Shown here: piece by piece, positions 26,841 to 36,141 of the stretch
Position numbering within the stretch: position 1 is the first letter of the stretch
Layout of the letters: the number at the start of each line of letters is the position of its first letter
Assembly: GCF_900116295.1 (NCBI RefSeq)
Contig: NZ_FPAF01000006.1
Span: 149,496 to 213,495 of the forward strand
Source: Bacillus sp. 103mf
GTDB lineage: Bacteria > Bacillota > Bacilli > Bacillales > Bacillaceae_G
Length of the DNA stretch: 64,000 nt
Reading direction: 5' to 3'
The notes under the pieces: generated by a model
What the model saw: the letters and a program-made list of their open reading frames with translations, nothing else
What the model was told of the DNA's origin: nothing
Databases searched by the model: none
Position numbers and translations under genes: made by a program

Positions 26841-28097
26841 TTAAGAATTATATAGTTCCAAAACTTTGTCCATTACAAGCTCAGCAGTATTCTCTTCTGG
26901 AGGCATCCACAAATTTGTAACCGGTCCATATACCACAGGATTTAGTTCTACTTCATACCCTCCGTATCTATATTCTTCTTTTGTAGGTAAATAACCAAGA
27001 TAACCGTTCGTATAACCACCCAAAAAAGCGAGTTCGTTATTCAGTTGTTCTTTAATCTCTAGAGCTGTTTCTGAAAATGGCTCCATCGGTATCCCAGAAA
27101 ATGAACCTTCATTGATTTGAAGTAACTGAATTTCTAAATCAATTGTTAACTGTCTCATATTTTGTTTGTATTTATCTAACATGCTAGTCAGCCATTCGTC
27201 AGTATTTATGCCCCAATGTTTTTCAGCTAATAGCGCCATCTTCTTTATTTCATCAGGTTCAGGAATATCCTTTAATTTCATTGGTAATGTGCTTGAAATA
27301 GTTTTCAACTTTGAAATTGAGTTGTAAGTAATTGTTGGCAACATCGTTAAAACATTTCGACTTACTATGTAAGCCATTTGTTTTAATGCTTCCATTGAAC
27401 CACGATATTTTGCATTTACATTTCCCGAGGCTCCCTGAACAATTGTTACCGGACAATTAAGTGTTTGTTCGAGAATTCCCCTTGTTAAGCCTGGGTAATC
27501 GGCTGATAATCTATCACTATCTCCCTTTAAAACATTTGGATGTGCCGTACAAAATACAATGATTCCAATTAAATCCTTTGTTTGGTCGTTTCTGATTGCT
27601 AAAACACCGATTCGTTTATCTACAACTCCATTTTCATTTACACCCATTTTTGCTTTACCATCAGGTGTTTTTTCTCTTCGATTTACTCCTATTTCACCAA
27701 TTGTTACGTTCCAACCAACTTCAGATGGTTGCATATTGTCATTTGCAATAACAGCAGCTCTTACCACATTGTTAATTAGAATCGTTTTATAAGACTTTAT
27801 TAATTTATCATCACCAACTGTTTCCGGACCAGAATGGGTATGAGTAACCATTATGTTTTCAAATGGAACATTTAACTCATTTGCAATTTGTTCCCGAATT
27901 GTTACGGTATCTTCTATTAGCATTCCTATGTTATCAATGCTAATAAATATGGTCTTTGTTTGATTGCTTTCAAACACGTATACTGTTGCATAAATGTGTT
28001 CATCAATATTACAGACCCCTGTTTCTCTATGGTATCCAATAAAATCAATACCTAAAGGAGGTGTAATATCTACCTTATGTATTCCTACTTTACTCAT
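26841..28097 (-). CDS. Neutral/alkaline ceramidase-like N-terminal domain protein
   Basis: 418 aa. Begins VGIHKVDITPPLGIDFIGY and contains MVTHTHSGPE with metal-type histidines, VFCTAHPNVL and VQGASGNVN, all as in the neutral ceramidase N-terminal domain family. No signal peptide is seen and the typical ceramidase C-terminal domain is missing, so it is probably a cytoplasmic hydrolase of unknown amide substrate rather than a true ceramidase. GGAGAGG lies 5 nt before the ATG. Confidence 0.82.
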   Translation of the reverse strand: MSKVGIHKVDITPPLGIDFIGYHRETGVCNIDEHIYATVYVFESNQTKTIFISIDNIGMLIEDTVTIREQIANELNVPFENIMVTHTHSGPETVGDDKLIKSYKTILINNVVRAAVIANDNMQPSEVGWNVTIGEIGVNRREKTPDGKAKMGVNENGVVDKRIGVLAIRNDQTKDLIGIIVFCTAHPNVLKGDSDRLSADYPGLTRGILEQTLNCPVTIVQGASGNVNAKYRGSMEALKQMAYIVSRNVLTMLPTITYNSISKLKTISSTLPMKLKDIPEPDEIKKMALLAEKHWGINTDEWLTSMLDKYKQNMRQLTIDLEIQLLQINEGSFSGIPMEPFSETALEIKEQLNNELAFLGGYTNGYLGYLPTKEEYRYGGYEVELNPVVYGPVTNLWMPPEENTAELVMDKVLELYNS

Positions 28098-28181
28098 TTG
28101 GACCTCTCCAGTTATCTTTGTAGTTTGTTATTTCATTCAACTAAATTGCCCGGAATTCGCTTCTGCTTCTTGGAATTTCTT

Positions 28182-28751
28182 TTAAATTTTAGTCCCTAAT
28201 TCCTTTTTAATTCTACTATAATATTCATCTTTAGAAATATTATAGAACCAACTGCTCACTACTTTATCTTCTAATTGCTTTAAAGTGATATCATGACTAA
28301 ACTTATAATTAAAGCCACATTTTTCAACCACTCTTTTGGATTTTAAGTTAAAATCGTAATGTCCACACCAAATTATAGCCAATTTCATCTCTTCAAATCC
28401 GTATTTAATTACGGTATTAACAACTTCAGGAACATATCCTTTTCCCCAGTATTTTGGATTTAAAACATAGCCAATTTCTCTTTGTTTTAAGTCTTTAAGT
28501 GATTCGTCAGGGATCCTATCATGCAATCCAAGTCCACCAATTACTTTGTTTTCAGATTTCAGAACAATCGCATAGGAATCACCATTTTCGATAAACATGT
28601 TTATAATAGATTTGCTTTCTTCTATATTTTTATGAGGAGCCCAACCTGCATTCGGACCAACTCTTCCATCACTTGCATACTCGTACAAGTCCAAATAATC
28701 GCTTTCTTGCCAATTCCTTAACATTAACCGCTCAGTTTCTAACATTTTCAT
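28182..28751 (-). CDS. GNAT N-acetyltransferase, RimJ/RimL type
   Basis: 189 aa. Starts with the RimJ/RimL-like LETERLMLRNWQESDYLDL; the acetyl-CoA loop region is REIGYVLNPKYWGKGYVPEVV and the end-of-fold segment FNLKSKRVVEKCGF is typical. Ribosome site GGAGGG 6 nt upstream. Substrate unknown; family members acetylate protein N-termini or small molecules. Possibly co-transcribed with the downstream ceramidase-like gene 84 nt away. Confidence 0.88.
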   Translation of the reverse strand: MKMLETERLMLRNWQESDYLDLYEYASDGRVGPNAGWAPHKNIEESKSIINMFIENGDSYAIVLKSENKVIGGLGLHDRIPDESLKDLKQREIGYVLNPKYWGKGYVPEVVNTVIKYGFEEMKLAIIWCGHYDFNLKSKRVVEKCGFNYKFSHDITLKQLEDKVVSSWFYNISKDEYYSRIKKELGTKI

Positions 28752-28942
28752 AAAAATCCCTCCACCTTACTCTTGATTCAATAACGTTTCAAGTATTATA
28801 CAACCTACCGGAATATTCAGAATAGTCTAAACATAAAAGAAACTAACATAGAATTCCATAATCATTTTGATTGCTAATAAAGGTGAAGAAGTAATTCCTT
28901 ATGAAAACACCGCCATCCCTAGAACCAAATCTCCATTCACTA

Positions 28943-28968
28943 TAAAAAAGCCGCTAATTCCAGCGGCC
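28943..28968 (-). terminator. Terminator after spoVR
   Basis: On the minus strand GGCCGCTGGAATTAGCGGC followed by TTTTTTAT. Confidence 0.88.
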
Positions 28969-28969
28969 C

Positions 28970-30388
28970 TCACACATACTTCCGATGCACCATCTTCCCA
29001 TCATATGAAAACACAACACTCTTATTTTCTACGGTAGACTCCATATGCACCGTTCTTCCCCATACTTGATAAACATATGGCAATACTTTCTCTAAATATT
29101 TTAAATCCAGTTCAATTCCTTCATAACAATGCTTAATGTACAATTCGCCATTCTTTAAATAGTCCCCATCTTCGACAACTAAATACGGAAATCCACCGTT
29201 TGTTCTCATATTGACTAGCTGATCACGAACATTTTCCCAATTTTTATCAATGACTTTATAATCTTTTCCTTGGCGCTGGAATAAATACATATCTTCGCGC
29301 ATGACAAGTTCTTTGTTTAAGTAATTTCGCAGGAATGATACGTCCCATTCAATTTCGCGCACTTCAAAGATTTTTTCTCTTCCTGAGTTTGGTTTTACGC
29401 CTTGGCGTATCATTTCTTTTGTCGGATTGTTATAGCGTTCTTCGATGTCTTCAAAAATTTTGATACCGAGGTAGTACGGGTTAATGCTCGTTTTTGACGG
29501 CTGCACGACTCCTGCGTTTAGCTTCGCGAATTCAATGGCTTCATCCGAGCTTAAGTCCATTTCGCGGAGGATGCGTTGGTGCCAATACGAAGCCCAGCCT
29601 TCATTCATGATTTTTGTTTCAAGCTGCGGCCAGAAGTACAGCATTTCCTCACGCATCATCGTTAAAATATCGCGCTGCCACTCTTCTAGTTCGCGGCTGT
29701 ATTTTTCAATAAAGAGAAGTAAATCTTTTTCTGGTTGCGGCGGAATTTTTCTTTTCTTCCGTGCATTAGGTAATTCACGTTTCTTATTTCGATTCTCTAA
29801 GTTCCATAAATCATCATATGGCGTAGGAGCCTTTCTTGTTTGTTTTTCCTCTTCTTGATTATCTGCACTCCACGAAAACTTTGGTCTCATAAGTGAAGGA
29901 TCAATGTGCTCTTGAATAGCCAACACTGCATCTAAAAACGTTTCGACTTCTGCTTTTCCGTATTTATGTTCATAAATTTTTACTCTCTCTGCAGTTGCTG
30001 CCATACTTTCCACCATATCCCGTTTTGTGTTAGAAAACCGAATATTATTTTTAAAGAAGTCACAATGCGCCAATACGTGAGCAACAATAAGTTTATTTTG
30101 AATGAGTGAGTTTGTATCTAATAAAAATGCATAGCACGGATTAGAGTTAATTACGAGCTCATATATTTTACTCAGTCCTAAATCATAATGAAGTTTCATC
30201 TTATAAAATTGTTTTCCAAAACTCCAGTGTGAAAAGCGTGTTGGCATCCCGTAGGCACCGAATGTATAAATAATATCGGCTGGACAAATTTCATAACGCA
30301 TCGGATAAAAATCTAACCCAAATCCTGTCGCGATTTCCGTAATTTCCGCAATTGCATATTGCAATGCTTGCTCCTCACTGCTTCTCAT
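28970..30388 (-). CDS. spoVR: SpoVR family protein (spore cortex stage V)
   Basis: 472 aa. The family features [42 protein letters not shown] and the middle [18 protein letters not shown] are all present. SpoVR is needed for normal spore cortex formation in B. subtilis; its biochemical action is unsettled. I start it at ATG 30388 with AAGGAGGG 7 nt upstream; 17 extra in-frame codons to 30439 would contain that ribosome site. The N-terminal third of the longer reading is not family-like, which supports this choice. Confidence 0.92.
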   Translation of the reverse strand: MRSSEEQALQYAIAEITEIATGFGLDFYPMRYEICPADIIYTFGAYGMPTRFSHWSFGKQFYKMKLHYDLGLSKIYELVINSNPCYAFLLDTNSLIQNKLIVAHVLAHCDFFKNNIRFSNTKRDMVESMAATAERVKIYEHKYGKAEVETFLDAVLAIQEHIDPSLMRPKFSWSADNQEEEKQTRKAPTPYDDLWNLENRNKKRELPNARKKRKIPPQPEKDLLLFIEKYSRELEEWQRDILTMMREEMLYFWPQLETKIMNEGWASYWHQRILREMDLSSDEAIEFAKLNAGVVQPSKTSINPYYLGIKIFEDIEERYNNPTKEMIRQGVKPNSGREKIFEVREIEWDVSFLRNYLNKELVMREDMYLFQRQGKDYKVIDKNWENVRDQLVNMRTNGGFPYLVVEDGDYLKNGELYIKHCYEGIELDLKYLEKVLPYVYQVWGRTVHMESTVENKSVVFSYDGKMVHRKYV

Positions 30389-30555
30389 CTCTTTTCCCTC
30401 CTTACACCTTCCCTTATGAAAGTGTATGAATAGAAGCAAGCTTTCATGAAGATTAAAGAAACTACCTCTATTTATTTTATCTTTTAGATGCGATTAACTT
30501 GAAAAACATGTAAAATTTTCTTTAGGAAAACAGTCATTACAAAGGGGACAATACT

Positions 30556-30897
30556 ATGAAAACAATCATGAAAGTTATGACAGTACAAGCGTGGGAGAAC
30601 GCAAAGGAAACAGGAGCAATTGTCGAACCTTCTTTACACGATGAAGGCTTCATTCACTGCTCATTTCTTCATCAATCATTACGAGTTGCTCATAAACATT
30701 TTGCATCAAAACCTTCTCTTGTATTGTTAGCGATTGATGCCGAACGTGTACAAGCAGAAATTAAGTACGAATTAGCTGCAAACGGTGAACGATATCCGCA
30801 CATTTACGGTGCCATACATACAAGTGCGATTACACACGTCTACACATTACATCAACATAACGATGGAACATTCACTCTTCCAGCAGAACTCGCATAA
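30556..30897 (+). CDS. DUF952 family protein
   Basis: 113 aa, compact soluble protein with the family markers EGFIHCSF near residue 35, and ERYPHIYGAI. Family members are distant relatives of glutathione-S-transferase/glyoxalase-like folds in some annotations, but no activity is assigned. AAAGGGG is 9 nt upstream. Converges with the nitroreductase gene at a shared terminator. Confidence 0.88.
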   Translation: MKTIMKVMTVQAWENAKETGAIVEPSLHDEGFIHCSFLHQSLRVAHKHFASKPSLVLLAIDAERVQAEIKYELAANGERYPHIYGAIHTSAITHVYTLHQHNDGTFTLPAELA

Positions 30898-30928
30898 CAA
30901 AAAAAGGATGCTCATGCATCCTTCTTTG
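30898..30928. terminator. Shared bidirectional terminator
   Basis: AAAAAAAGGATGC, loop, GCATCCTTCTTT between two convergent genes. Confidence 0.88.
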
Positions 30929-31489
30929 TTATCCTTCAATAATCTCCAGCTTCTCCATAATCGGCGTACGCTCTTTTCCTTCTGGTACTTTATCAAAATA
31001 TCCAACATGTAAAACACCAACAATTCTGTGTCCTTTCGTTAAACCAATTGCTTTCATAAAATCAGGATTGTAAATGAGTCCGCCCGTTTTCCAAACAGTT
31101 CCTAATTGATGTTCCCAAGCTAGAAGCTGAAAGTTTTGTATAAATGCACATACAGCAGCATAGTCTTCATCACGCTGTACTTGGCGCGGGTCTTCATCCA
31201 TATAAACAACGATTTGAGCTGGTGTATTCATAAACCGTTCTGTTAGCATTTTTCCGCGTTTTTCTCTTTCCTCTGCTGAAAATGAGCTTAAAACAGCGTT
31301 TACAAATGTTTTGCGGCCGTCTCCCATAAATAATTTACATTGCCACGGCTCGCGGTGTTTATGATTCGGTGCCCACGTTGCATCATTTAATAATTCAATC
31401 AATAATTCTTTTTCTACTACTTTATTTATAAATGTCCGAATTGATCTTCTTTCTTTCACAACAGTTGCGATGGAAGTATAAGTTGTCAT
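30929..31489 (-). CDS. Nitroreductase family protein
   Basis: 186 aa FMN-dependent oxidoreductase fold. RRSIRTFINK and DATWAPNHKHREPWQ give the phosphate- and isoalloxazine-contacting regions; GGLIYNPDF and VGVLHVGYFDKVPEGKERTP are typical of YdjA/YfkO-like bacterial members. GGAGAGG is 7 nt upstream. Physiological substrate unknown. Confidence 0.9.
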   Translation of the reverse strand: MTTYTSIATVVKERRSIRTFINKVVEKELLIELLNDATWAPNHKHREPWQCKLFMGDGRKTFVNAVLSSFSAEEREKRGKMLTERFMNTPAQIVVYMDEDPRQVQRDEDYAAVCAFIQNFQLLAWEHQLGTVWKTGGLIYNPDFMKAIGLTKGHRIVGVLHVGYFDKVPEGKERTPIMEKLEIIEG

Positions 31490-31616
31490 CTTTTCCTCTC
31501 CTTCATCATTTTATATCTATATGTATACTCTTTTAGTTGATAAAGATTATCAATTTCAATTATAAGTTAGTTTCCTTATATAAATCAATATTTAATACAA
31601 AAAAACTCTTTTCTTT

Positions 31617-31725
31617 TTATCCCGCTATTCGTGGGCAGTAAGACTCCCACCTCAAGATTCAGAGAGAAGCAAAGAAGATAGGTGGGGGATGAAGAAAACC
31701 CCCACTGACGGAAGTTTCACTTTCT
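31617..31725 (-). repeat. Family B interspersed repeat, copy B3
   Basis: Reverse orientation: TATCCCGCTATTCGTGGGCA, CCCACCTCAAGATTCAGAGA, GATAGGTGGGGGATGAAG, CCCCCACTGACGGAAGTTTC. It lies in the gap between the nitroreductase gene start and the sensor kinase gene end. Confidence 0.85.
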
Positions 31726-31765
31726 GGACATGTATAGAAGCGATTAAATCCTTTTCCTGACGTAA

Positions 31766-31802
31766 CAAAAAATCGCCTTACTTTATGTAAGACGATTTTT
31801 AT
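31766..31802 (-). terminator. Terminator of the two-component operon
   Basis: Minus strand: AAAATCGTCTTAC, loop ATAAA, GTAAGGCGATTTTTT. Confidence 0.88.
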
Positions 31803-33208
31803 GACCTGAGAAAACGTATGATAAACGTTGTTCCTTTATCTTGTTCACTCGTTACTTCAATCGTTCCATCGTGCAGTTTCACAAGTTCCTTGACAATCGA
31901 TAACCCTAATCCAAATTCACCATAGCTATTCGTTCTAGAAGCATCCGCTTTATAAAAACGCGACCATATGACAGCGACTTCTTCTTGCTTCATTCCTATT
32001 CCTGTATCTGTAATTTCAATACTTATTGTTTGTCCTTCTTTTTTTCCTCGTAATAGAATCGTTCCGTTCTCTGTAAATTGCAGACTATTTTTGGTGATGT
32101 TCAGTAAAATTTGAAGCAACCGGTCATAATCAGCGTAAACAAATAAACGAGCCGGGACATCGATTTCAATTTTATTTCCTTTTTCTTCTGCTTGCAGTTC
32201 TAATTGTTCACTAATGACTTCAAAGATTTCCTTTACGTCAATTTCTTCTTTTTGAAGTGTAATTTCATTTGAAAGAATTTTTTCATAGTCTAACGTTTCA
32301 TTAACGAGGCGAATCAATCGCTTCGTTTCTTGTTCCATCATTTCATAGCAGCGCTGCTTTTTCTCCTCTGGAATGAGATCATTCTTCATCCCTTCTACTA
32401 AACCATTCATTGTTGTAAGCGGTGTTTTTAATTCATGGGAAACATCAGCAATAAATTGACGTTTTCGCTTTTCTAAACGATTGATTTCTGTCTGTGCTTT
32501 CTGAAGTTGCTGTGCCATATTATTAAAATCGTTTCCGAGCAAACCAATTTCATCATATTGTCCAATAGGAATATGTACATCATACTGACCTTTTGCAATC
32601 ATTGCGGTTGCCTTGCGAAGGCGCTGCACCCGTTTTACTAAAGAGCGCGAGAAAAAAATACTGACTACGAGTACAATTAGAAACGTAACACCTGCTGCAA
32701 TTAATAAATAACGATTTAATTCCGTAATAATTTCAAGTGTACTGTGAATGGGAGACGTTAACATCACACCTCCTTGCAGTTCACCATTTCTCATATATGG
32801 AATCGCAACAATTGATACAGGCTGTTCAAATCTGTTCACGTCTCGTTTTATTTTCAATGTTTCACCATGTTGAATTTTCTTCCATTCCGCCTCGCTTAAC
32901 AATGGATTTTTCTTTACATGAACGGGTGATTGCGTAATTTCTCCCTTTTCATTAAAGATGAAAAACTTTGTGTCACGTGCACGTAATAGACTAGAAAAAT
33001 GTTTCAATTTCACAACATGAACATCCATTTCTTTTTTCTCAAGCTCATCAATAATTTTAGTCCCATAAGAAGTAAGCTCTTCTACCTTTGTTTCATAAGC
33101 AAGATTTTCAGCTAAACTTAAAAACATGACGCTTAATAGAATAAAGGCAACAAGTAAAACAAAAATGTAACTAAACAATAACTTATAAAAATATTTAATC
33201 CTTTTCAC
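31799..33208 (-). CDS. Sensor histidine kinase
   Basis: Membrane sensor, 469 aa: span 1 about residues 10-32, extracytoplasmic sensor domain about 33-165, span 2 about 168-190, HAMP 190-242, HisKA with the phosphorylated His in VSHELKTPLTT, and HATPase_c with the N box region, DTGIGM and GLGLSIV motifs. Its start overlaps the regulator gene end by 14 nt. The signal is not readable. It does not look closely like staphylococcal HssS in the sensor domain as far as I can recall. Confidence 0.92.
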   Translation of the reverse strand: MKRIKYFYKLLFSYIFVLLVAFILLSVMFLSLAENLAYETKVEELTSYGTKIIDELEKKEMDVHVVKLKHFSSLLRARDTKFFIFNEKGEITQSPVHVKKNPLLSEAEWKKIQHGETLKIKRDVNRFEQPVSIVAIPYMRNGELQGGVMLTSPIHSTLEIITELNRYLLIAAGVTFLIVLVVSIFFSRSLVKRVQRLRKATAMIAKGQYDVHIPIGQYDEIGLLGNDFNNMAQQLQKAQTEINRLEKRKRQFIADVSHELKTPLTTMNGLVEGMKNDLIPEEKKQRCYEMMEQETKRLIRLVNETLDYEKILSNEITLQKEEIDVKEIFEVISEQLELQAEEKGNKIEIDVPARLFVYADYDRLLQILLNITKNSLQFTENGTILLRGKKEGQTISIEITDTGIGMKQEEVAVIWSRFYKADASRTNSYGEFGLGLSIVKELVKLHDGTIEVTSEQDKGTTFIIRFLRS

Positions 33209-33881
33209 AGACAGCTACCACTTCATCAAATTTGTAACCGATGCCCCATACAGTATGAATCCATATATGCGAGTCAGTCCTAATTTTTTTACGAAGCCGT
33301 TTAATATGTACATCCACCGTTCGTTCATCTCCGTAAAATTGATATCCCCAAATGCGTTCTAAGAGCTGCTCTCTTCGAAATACTTGGCGTGGGTGCTTCG
33401 TAAAAAAGAGGAGTAATTCAAATTCTTTTGGCGTTAAATTATTCACTTTCACGCCGTCTAAAAATACTTCTCTCGTTTCTTCATTAATATGAAAATGATT
33501 CGTTTCACTTTTTACCTGTTTTTTGGATAAACGACGAACAACTGCCTTCATCCTTGCGATTAATGCAAGCGGGCTAAACGGCTTTGTAACATAATCATCT
33601 GCCCCAATTTCTAACCCTAGCACTTGATCTGCTTCGCTATCTTTTGCTGTTAACATAATGATAGGAACGTCACTGCTTTCTCTTATTTTTTTACATAGTT
33701 TTATACCATCCATCCCTGGAATCATCCAATCTATAATAAGCAAATCCCATTCTTTCTTTTGAACCAATGCATATGCTTCTAAGCCATCTGCGACAAATGT
33801 TACTTGAAAGTTTTCTTTCAAAAAAAACATTTCAAGCATGGAACACACACTCTCATTATCCTCTACAATTAATACATGCAT
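33195..33881 (-). CDS. OmpR-family response regulator
   Basis: 228 aa. Receiver domain with LIVEDNE, the phospho-Asp in LLIIDWMIPGMDG, MLTAKDS and the lysine in VTKPFSP; C-terminal winged helix with GDERTVDVHIKRLRKKI as recognition helix. As I remember it, S. aureus HssR has the same GDERTVDVHIKRLR stretch, so this protein could read similar direct repeats. Start moved to ATG 33881 with GGAGAAG 8 nt upstream; the 38 extra codons before it are not receiver-like. Followed by its kinase. Confidence 0.92.
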   Translation of the reverse strand: MHVLIVEDNESVCSMLEMFFLKENFQVTFVADGLEAYALVQKKEWDLLIIDWMIPGMDGIKLCKKIRESSDVPIIMLTAKDSEADQVLGLEIGADDYVTKPFSPLALIARMKAVVRRLSKKQVKSETNHFHINEETREVFLDGVKVNNLTPKEFELLLFFTKHPRQVFRREQLLERIWGYQFYGDERTVDVHIKRLRKKIRTDSHIWIHTVWGIGYKFDEVVAVCEKD

Positions 33882-33977
33882 CGCAGCATCTTCTCCATTC
33901 ATTGAAATCTTTTTCTTCATTTTAAAACTCTTATCATATAGAAACAACTTGCTACCTCTCTTTTTTCGTACATACAT

Positions 33978-34135
33978 ATAAAGTGAAACTTCCATCAGCG
34001 GGGGTTTTCTTCATCCCCACTGATGGAAAGCCCGCCCAATCGGGCTTTTACGGGCAGTTATCCTCCACCTATCTTCTTCGATTCTCTCTCAATCTTGAGG
34101 TGGGGGTTTTACTGCCCGTTAATGCGGGATAAATC
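33978..34135 (+). repeat. Family B interspersed repeat, copy B4 (full form)
   Basis: The most complete copy: AAGTGAAACTTCCATCAG, GGGGGTTTTCTTCATCCCC, AATCGGGCTTTTACGGGCAG, CCACCTATCTTCTTC, TCTTGAGGTGGGGGTTTTAC, TGCCCGTTAATGCGGGATAA. Confidence 0.87.
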
Positions 34136-34142
34136 TATTTTA

Positions 34143-34236
34143 AATTTTTAACATATAAGTTGCTTCTATGCATGGCCAGATGATCTCGCCTACCTAAAAA
34201 GAAAGAGGGTTTTTATGTCGATTTTTTAATTTGTAC
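34143..34236 (+). repeat. Family A repeat copy A7 with internal deletion
   Basis: TTTAACATATAAGTTGCT joins directly to TCTATGCATGGCCAGATG and CTCGCCTACCTAAAAAG. About 70 bp of the usual middle are missing. It lies immediately after B4. Confidence 0.75.
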
Positions 34237-34250
34237 CTATTTAAAACATA

Positions 34251-34287
34251 ATTTGTTCATAGTTTTGTCATACTTTTTGGATAAGCT
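34251..34287 (+). promoter_or_regulatory. Degenerate HssR-like promoter of the secreted-protein gene
   Basis: ATTTGTTCATA (34251-34261) and GTTTTGTCATA (34262-34272), 9 nt, then TAAGCT (34282-34287). Same layout as 13633, 16298 and 18293 but with several mismatches. Confidence 0.4.
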
Positions 34288-34326
34288 ATAACAAAAGCAA
34301 TCAACTACATATAGGAGTGATAGAAC

Positions 34327-34926
34327 ATGAAGAAAAAGCTAGTAACAGGAATGTTAGCGGTATCATTATTATGCGGAGCAACATCGCTAACTGCATACGC
34401 TTCTACGGATAACTCACGAGCAGAAACGAAACACCACAAATTTATTTCTGAAGAGCAATACAAATCATTAACAGAAAAAGGCTATCAAAAGCATGAAATT
34501 TGGAAAGCGGCTCGTATCGCAAAGTTAAGCGGCAAAGATATTAACACTGTATTAGACTACTATAAACAAAAACGAGTATGGAAAGAAACTGCGCAGCACT
34601 TCGGCGTTGATGCGAAGAAACTACATAAACATCATATGAGTAAAGAGATGAAAGCAAAATTGTTTCAAAAAGTAGCAGACATGCAAAAATCAACGCCAGA
34701 CCAAGTGAAACAAACAATGCGTGACTATGAAGTATCTTTATTCCAGCTTGCTGCGCTCAACATTATTTCACAAAAGAGTAACACACCTTTAAATGACGTT
34801 TTAAAAATGAAGAAAGACGGTATGAATGTAAAACAAATTGCTGAAAAATTAAATGTGAAAAAAGAGGATATAAAAGCTGAAATGAAGAAATTAAAAGCTG
34901 AAATAAAAGTGAAAAAAGCAAAATAA
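34327..34926 (+). CDS. Secreted helical protein, unknown function
   Basis: 199 aa with a Sec signal peptide (cleavage probably after AYA, residue 25). The mature part is very basic and almost entirely helical: a histidine-containing stretch ETKHHKF, an HTH-like helix pair KGYQKHEIWKAARIAKLSG, and a Lys/Glu-rich coiled coil at the C-terminus. AGGAGTGA is the ribosome site. It is divergent from the two-component genes and may be their target. I do not recognise the family. Confidence 0.72.
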   Translation: MKKKLVTGMLAVSLLCGATSLTAYASTDNSRAETKHHKFISEEQYKSLTEKGYQKHEIWKAARIAKLSGKDINTVLDYYKQKRVWKETAQHFGVDAKKLHKHHMSKEMKAKLFQKVADMQKSTPDQVKQTMRDYEVSLFQLAALNIISQKSNTPLNDVLKMKKDGMNVKQIAEKLNVKKEDIKAEMKKLKAEIKVKKAK

Positions 34927-34960
34927 GGAAGGAGTGTATATTCGCTCCTTCTTTTTTACT
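34925..34960 (+). terminator. Terminator after the secreted-protein gene
   Basis: AAGGAAGGAGTG, loop, CGCTCCTTCTTTTTT. Confidence 0.85.
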
Positions 34961-35070
34961 TCTAAAAGTGAGCTACGCTTAATATATGTTTAATACCTGT
35001 CCATTTCTCGTAGGAAACAACTGAGGAGACTGTTACAATTTCAGTAAAGTGAAAATAAAGGGGGATGCCA

Positions 35071-35580
35071 ATGAAAAAGCCGCTTTTGTTATGTTGTATG
35101 ACGGGAATACTTACATTTACAATGATAGGCTGCAACAATACGGAACAAAAACAACCAGCAAAAGAAACGAGCTCATCACATAAACATCATACAGAAGAGC
35201 AAAGAGATATTGCCGAAACAACAAAAGGAATCGATACACTTCCTTCTTTCTTATCTGAACATGATGCACAAATTAAAAAAGTTTACGATGTGGCAGGACA
35301 GCACGCTGAATTACTTCAATGGATTCCATGCTACTGCGGATGCGGTGAGAGCGCGGGACATAAAAGCAATAAAAACTGCTTTATTCGTGAAATCAAAAAA
35401 GATGGTCAAGTTGTTTGGGATTCTCACGCAACAACTTGTGTAAATTGCTTAGAGATTGCACTAGAATCAGCAAGATTACAAGAAAAAGGTAAATCGCCGC
35501 TTGAAATTCGAAAATACATTGATAATAAATATAAAGAAGGATATGCAAAACCAACACCTACTCCAATGCCAAAATCGTAA
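35071..35580 (+). CDS. PCYCGC-motif lipoprotein
   Basis: 169 aa. Lipobox TMIGC puts the lipid-bearing cysteine at about residue 21, followed by a charged His/Lys linker. The PCYCGCGE motif (about residue 87), a further Cys in NKNCF and TCVNCLE define the PCYCGC family of Bacillus lipoproteins, probably metal- or haem-binding or redox active (inference from the cysteine spacing). ATG 35071 is preferred because AAGGGGG is 6 nt upstream while the ATG at 35065 abuts it. Confidence 0.85.
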   Translation: MKKPLLLCCMTGILTFTMIGCNNTEQKQPAKETSSSHKHHTEEQRDIAETTKGIDTLPSFLSEHDAQIKKVYDVAGQHAELLQWIPCYCGCGESAGHKSNKNCFIREIKKDGQVVWDSHATTCVNCLEIALESARLQEKGKSPLEIRKYIDNKYKEGYAKPTPTPMPKS

Positions 35581-35625
35581 AATAAAATTTTTTGATGTAT
35601 TAAAATATTCCCCATTTAAACGAAA

Positions 35626-35658
35626 GAAAAACGAGGAATTATCTCCCTCGTTTTTTTA
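35626..35658 (+). terminator. Terminator after the PCYCGC gene
   Basis: AAAAACGAGG, loop, CCCTCGTTTTTTT. Confidence 0.85.
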
Positions 35659-35763
35659 TGTAAAGCCTCATTAATTCCATCGCACTGTTAACAAATTCTT
35701 TCAAGTGTATTTCTTTTTTTCTGTCACACACTATATATAACTCCTCATTAAAGGAGGCACACA

Positions 35764-36003
35764 ATGCACACATACACCGACTACGATAAGGCCCTTTATT
35801 ACACATATTGCTGTAATTGGGAGAAACTGCTTGTACTTATGGTACAAACAGAAGATCAGTTGTTTTCGAAACGAATTGAACACTTCCTACATGCGTATCA
35901 ATACGGCAAAGATTTATCAGAAATTGACAAACAGCTTCAACTTTTGTTTCAATATATTGATCATGCTACGCAGAAAACATATACAGAACAAGTCCATATG
36001 TAA
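35764..36003 (+). CDS. YhdB-like small protein
   Basis: 79 aa, soluble, tyrosine- and histidine-rich start HTYTDYDKALYYTY, then LVLMVQTEDQLFSKRIEHFLHAY, which resembles B. subtilis YhdB as I recall it. AAGGAGG 8 nt upstream. Function unknown. A single-gene unit with its own terminator. Confidence 0.7.
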   Translation: MHTYTDYDKALYYTYCCNWEKLLVLMVQTEDQLFSKRIEHFLHAYQYGKDLSEIDKQLQLLFQYIDHATQKTYTEQVHM

Positions 36004-36043
36004 ATCACAACATATAAAACGAATTGAGCTCCTACTATGATAA

Positions 36044-36080
36044 GACGCTATCCCTATGCACCGGGGTAGCGTTTTTGTAT
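36044..36080 (+). terminator. Terminator after the YhdB-like gene
   Basis: ACGCTATCCC, loop, GGGGTAGCGTTTTT. Confidence 0.8.
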
Positions 36081-36096
36081 ATTTTGCCAAGCTATT

Positions 36097-36118
36097 GTTC
36101 ATAATGCATATTATGAAC
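36097..36118. promoter_or_regulatory. Palindrome upstream of the second LCP gene
   Basis: GTTCATAAT, GCAT, ATTATGAAC: perfect 9-bp arms, 24 nt before the LCP start. A candidate operator. Confidence 0.45.
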
Positions 36119-36141
36119 ATTAAGCAAACGGACGTGATGGT

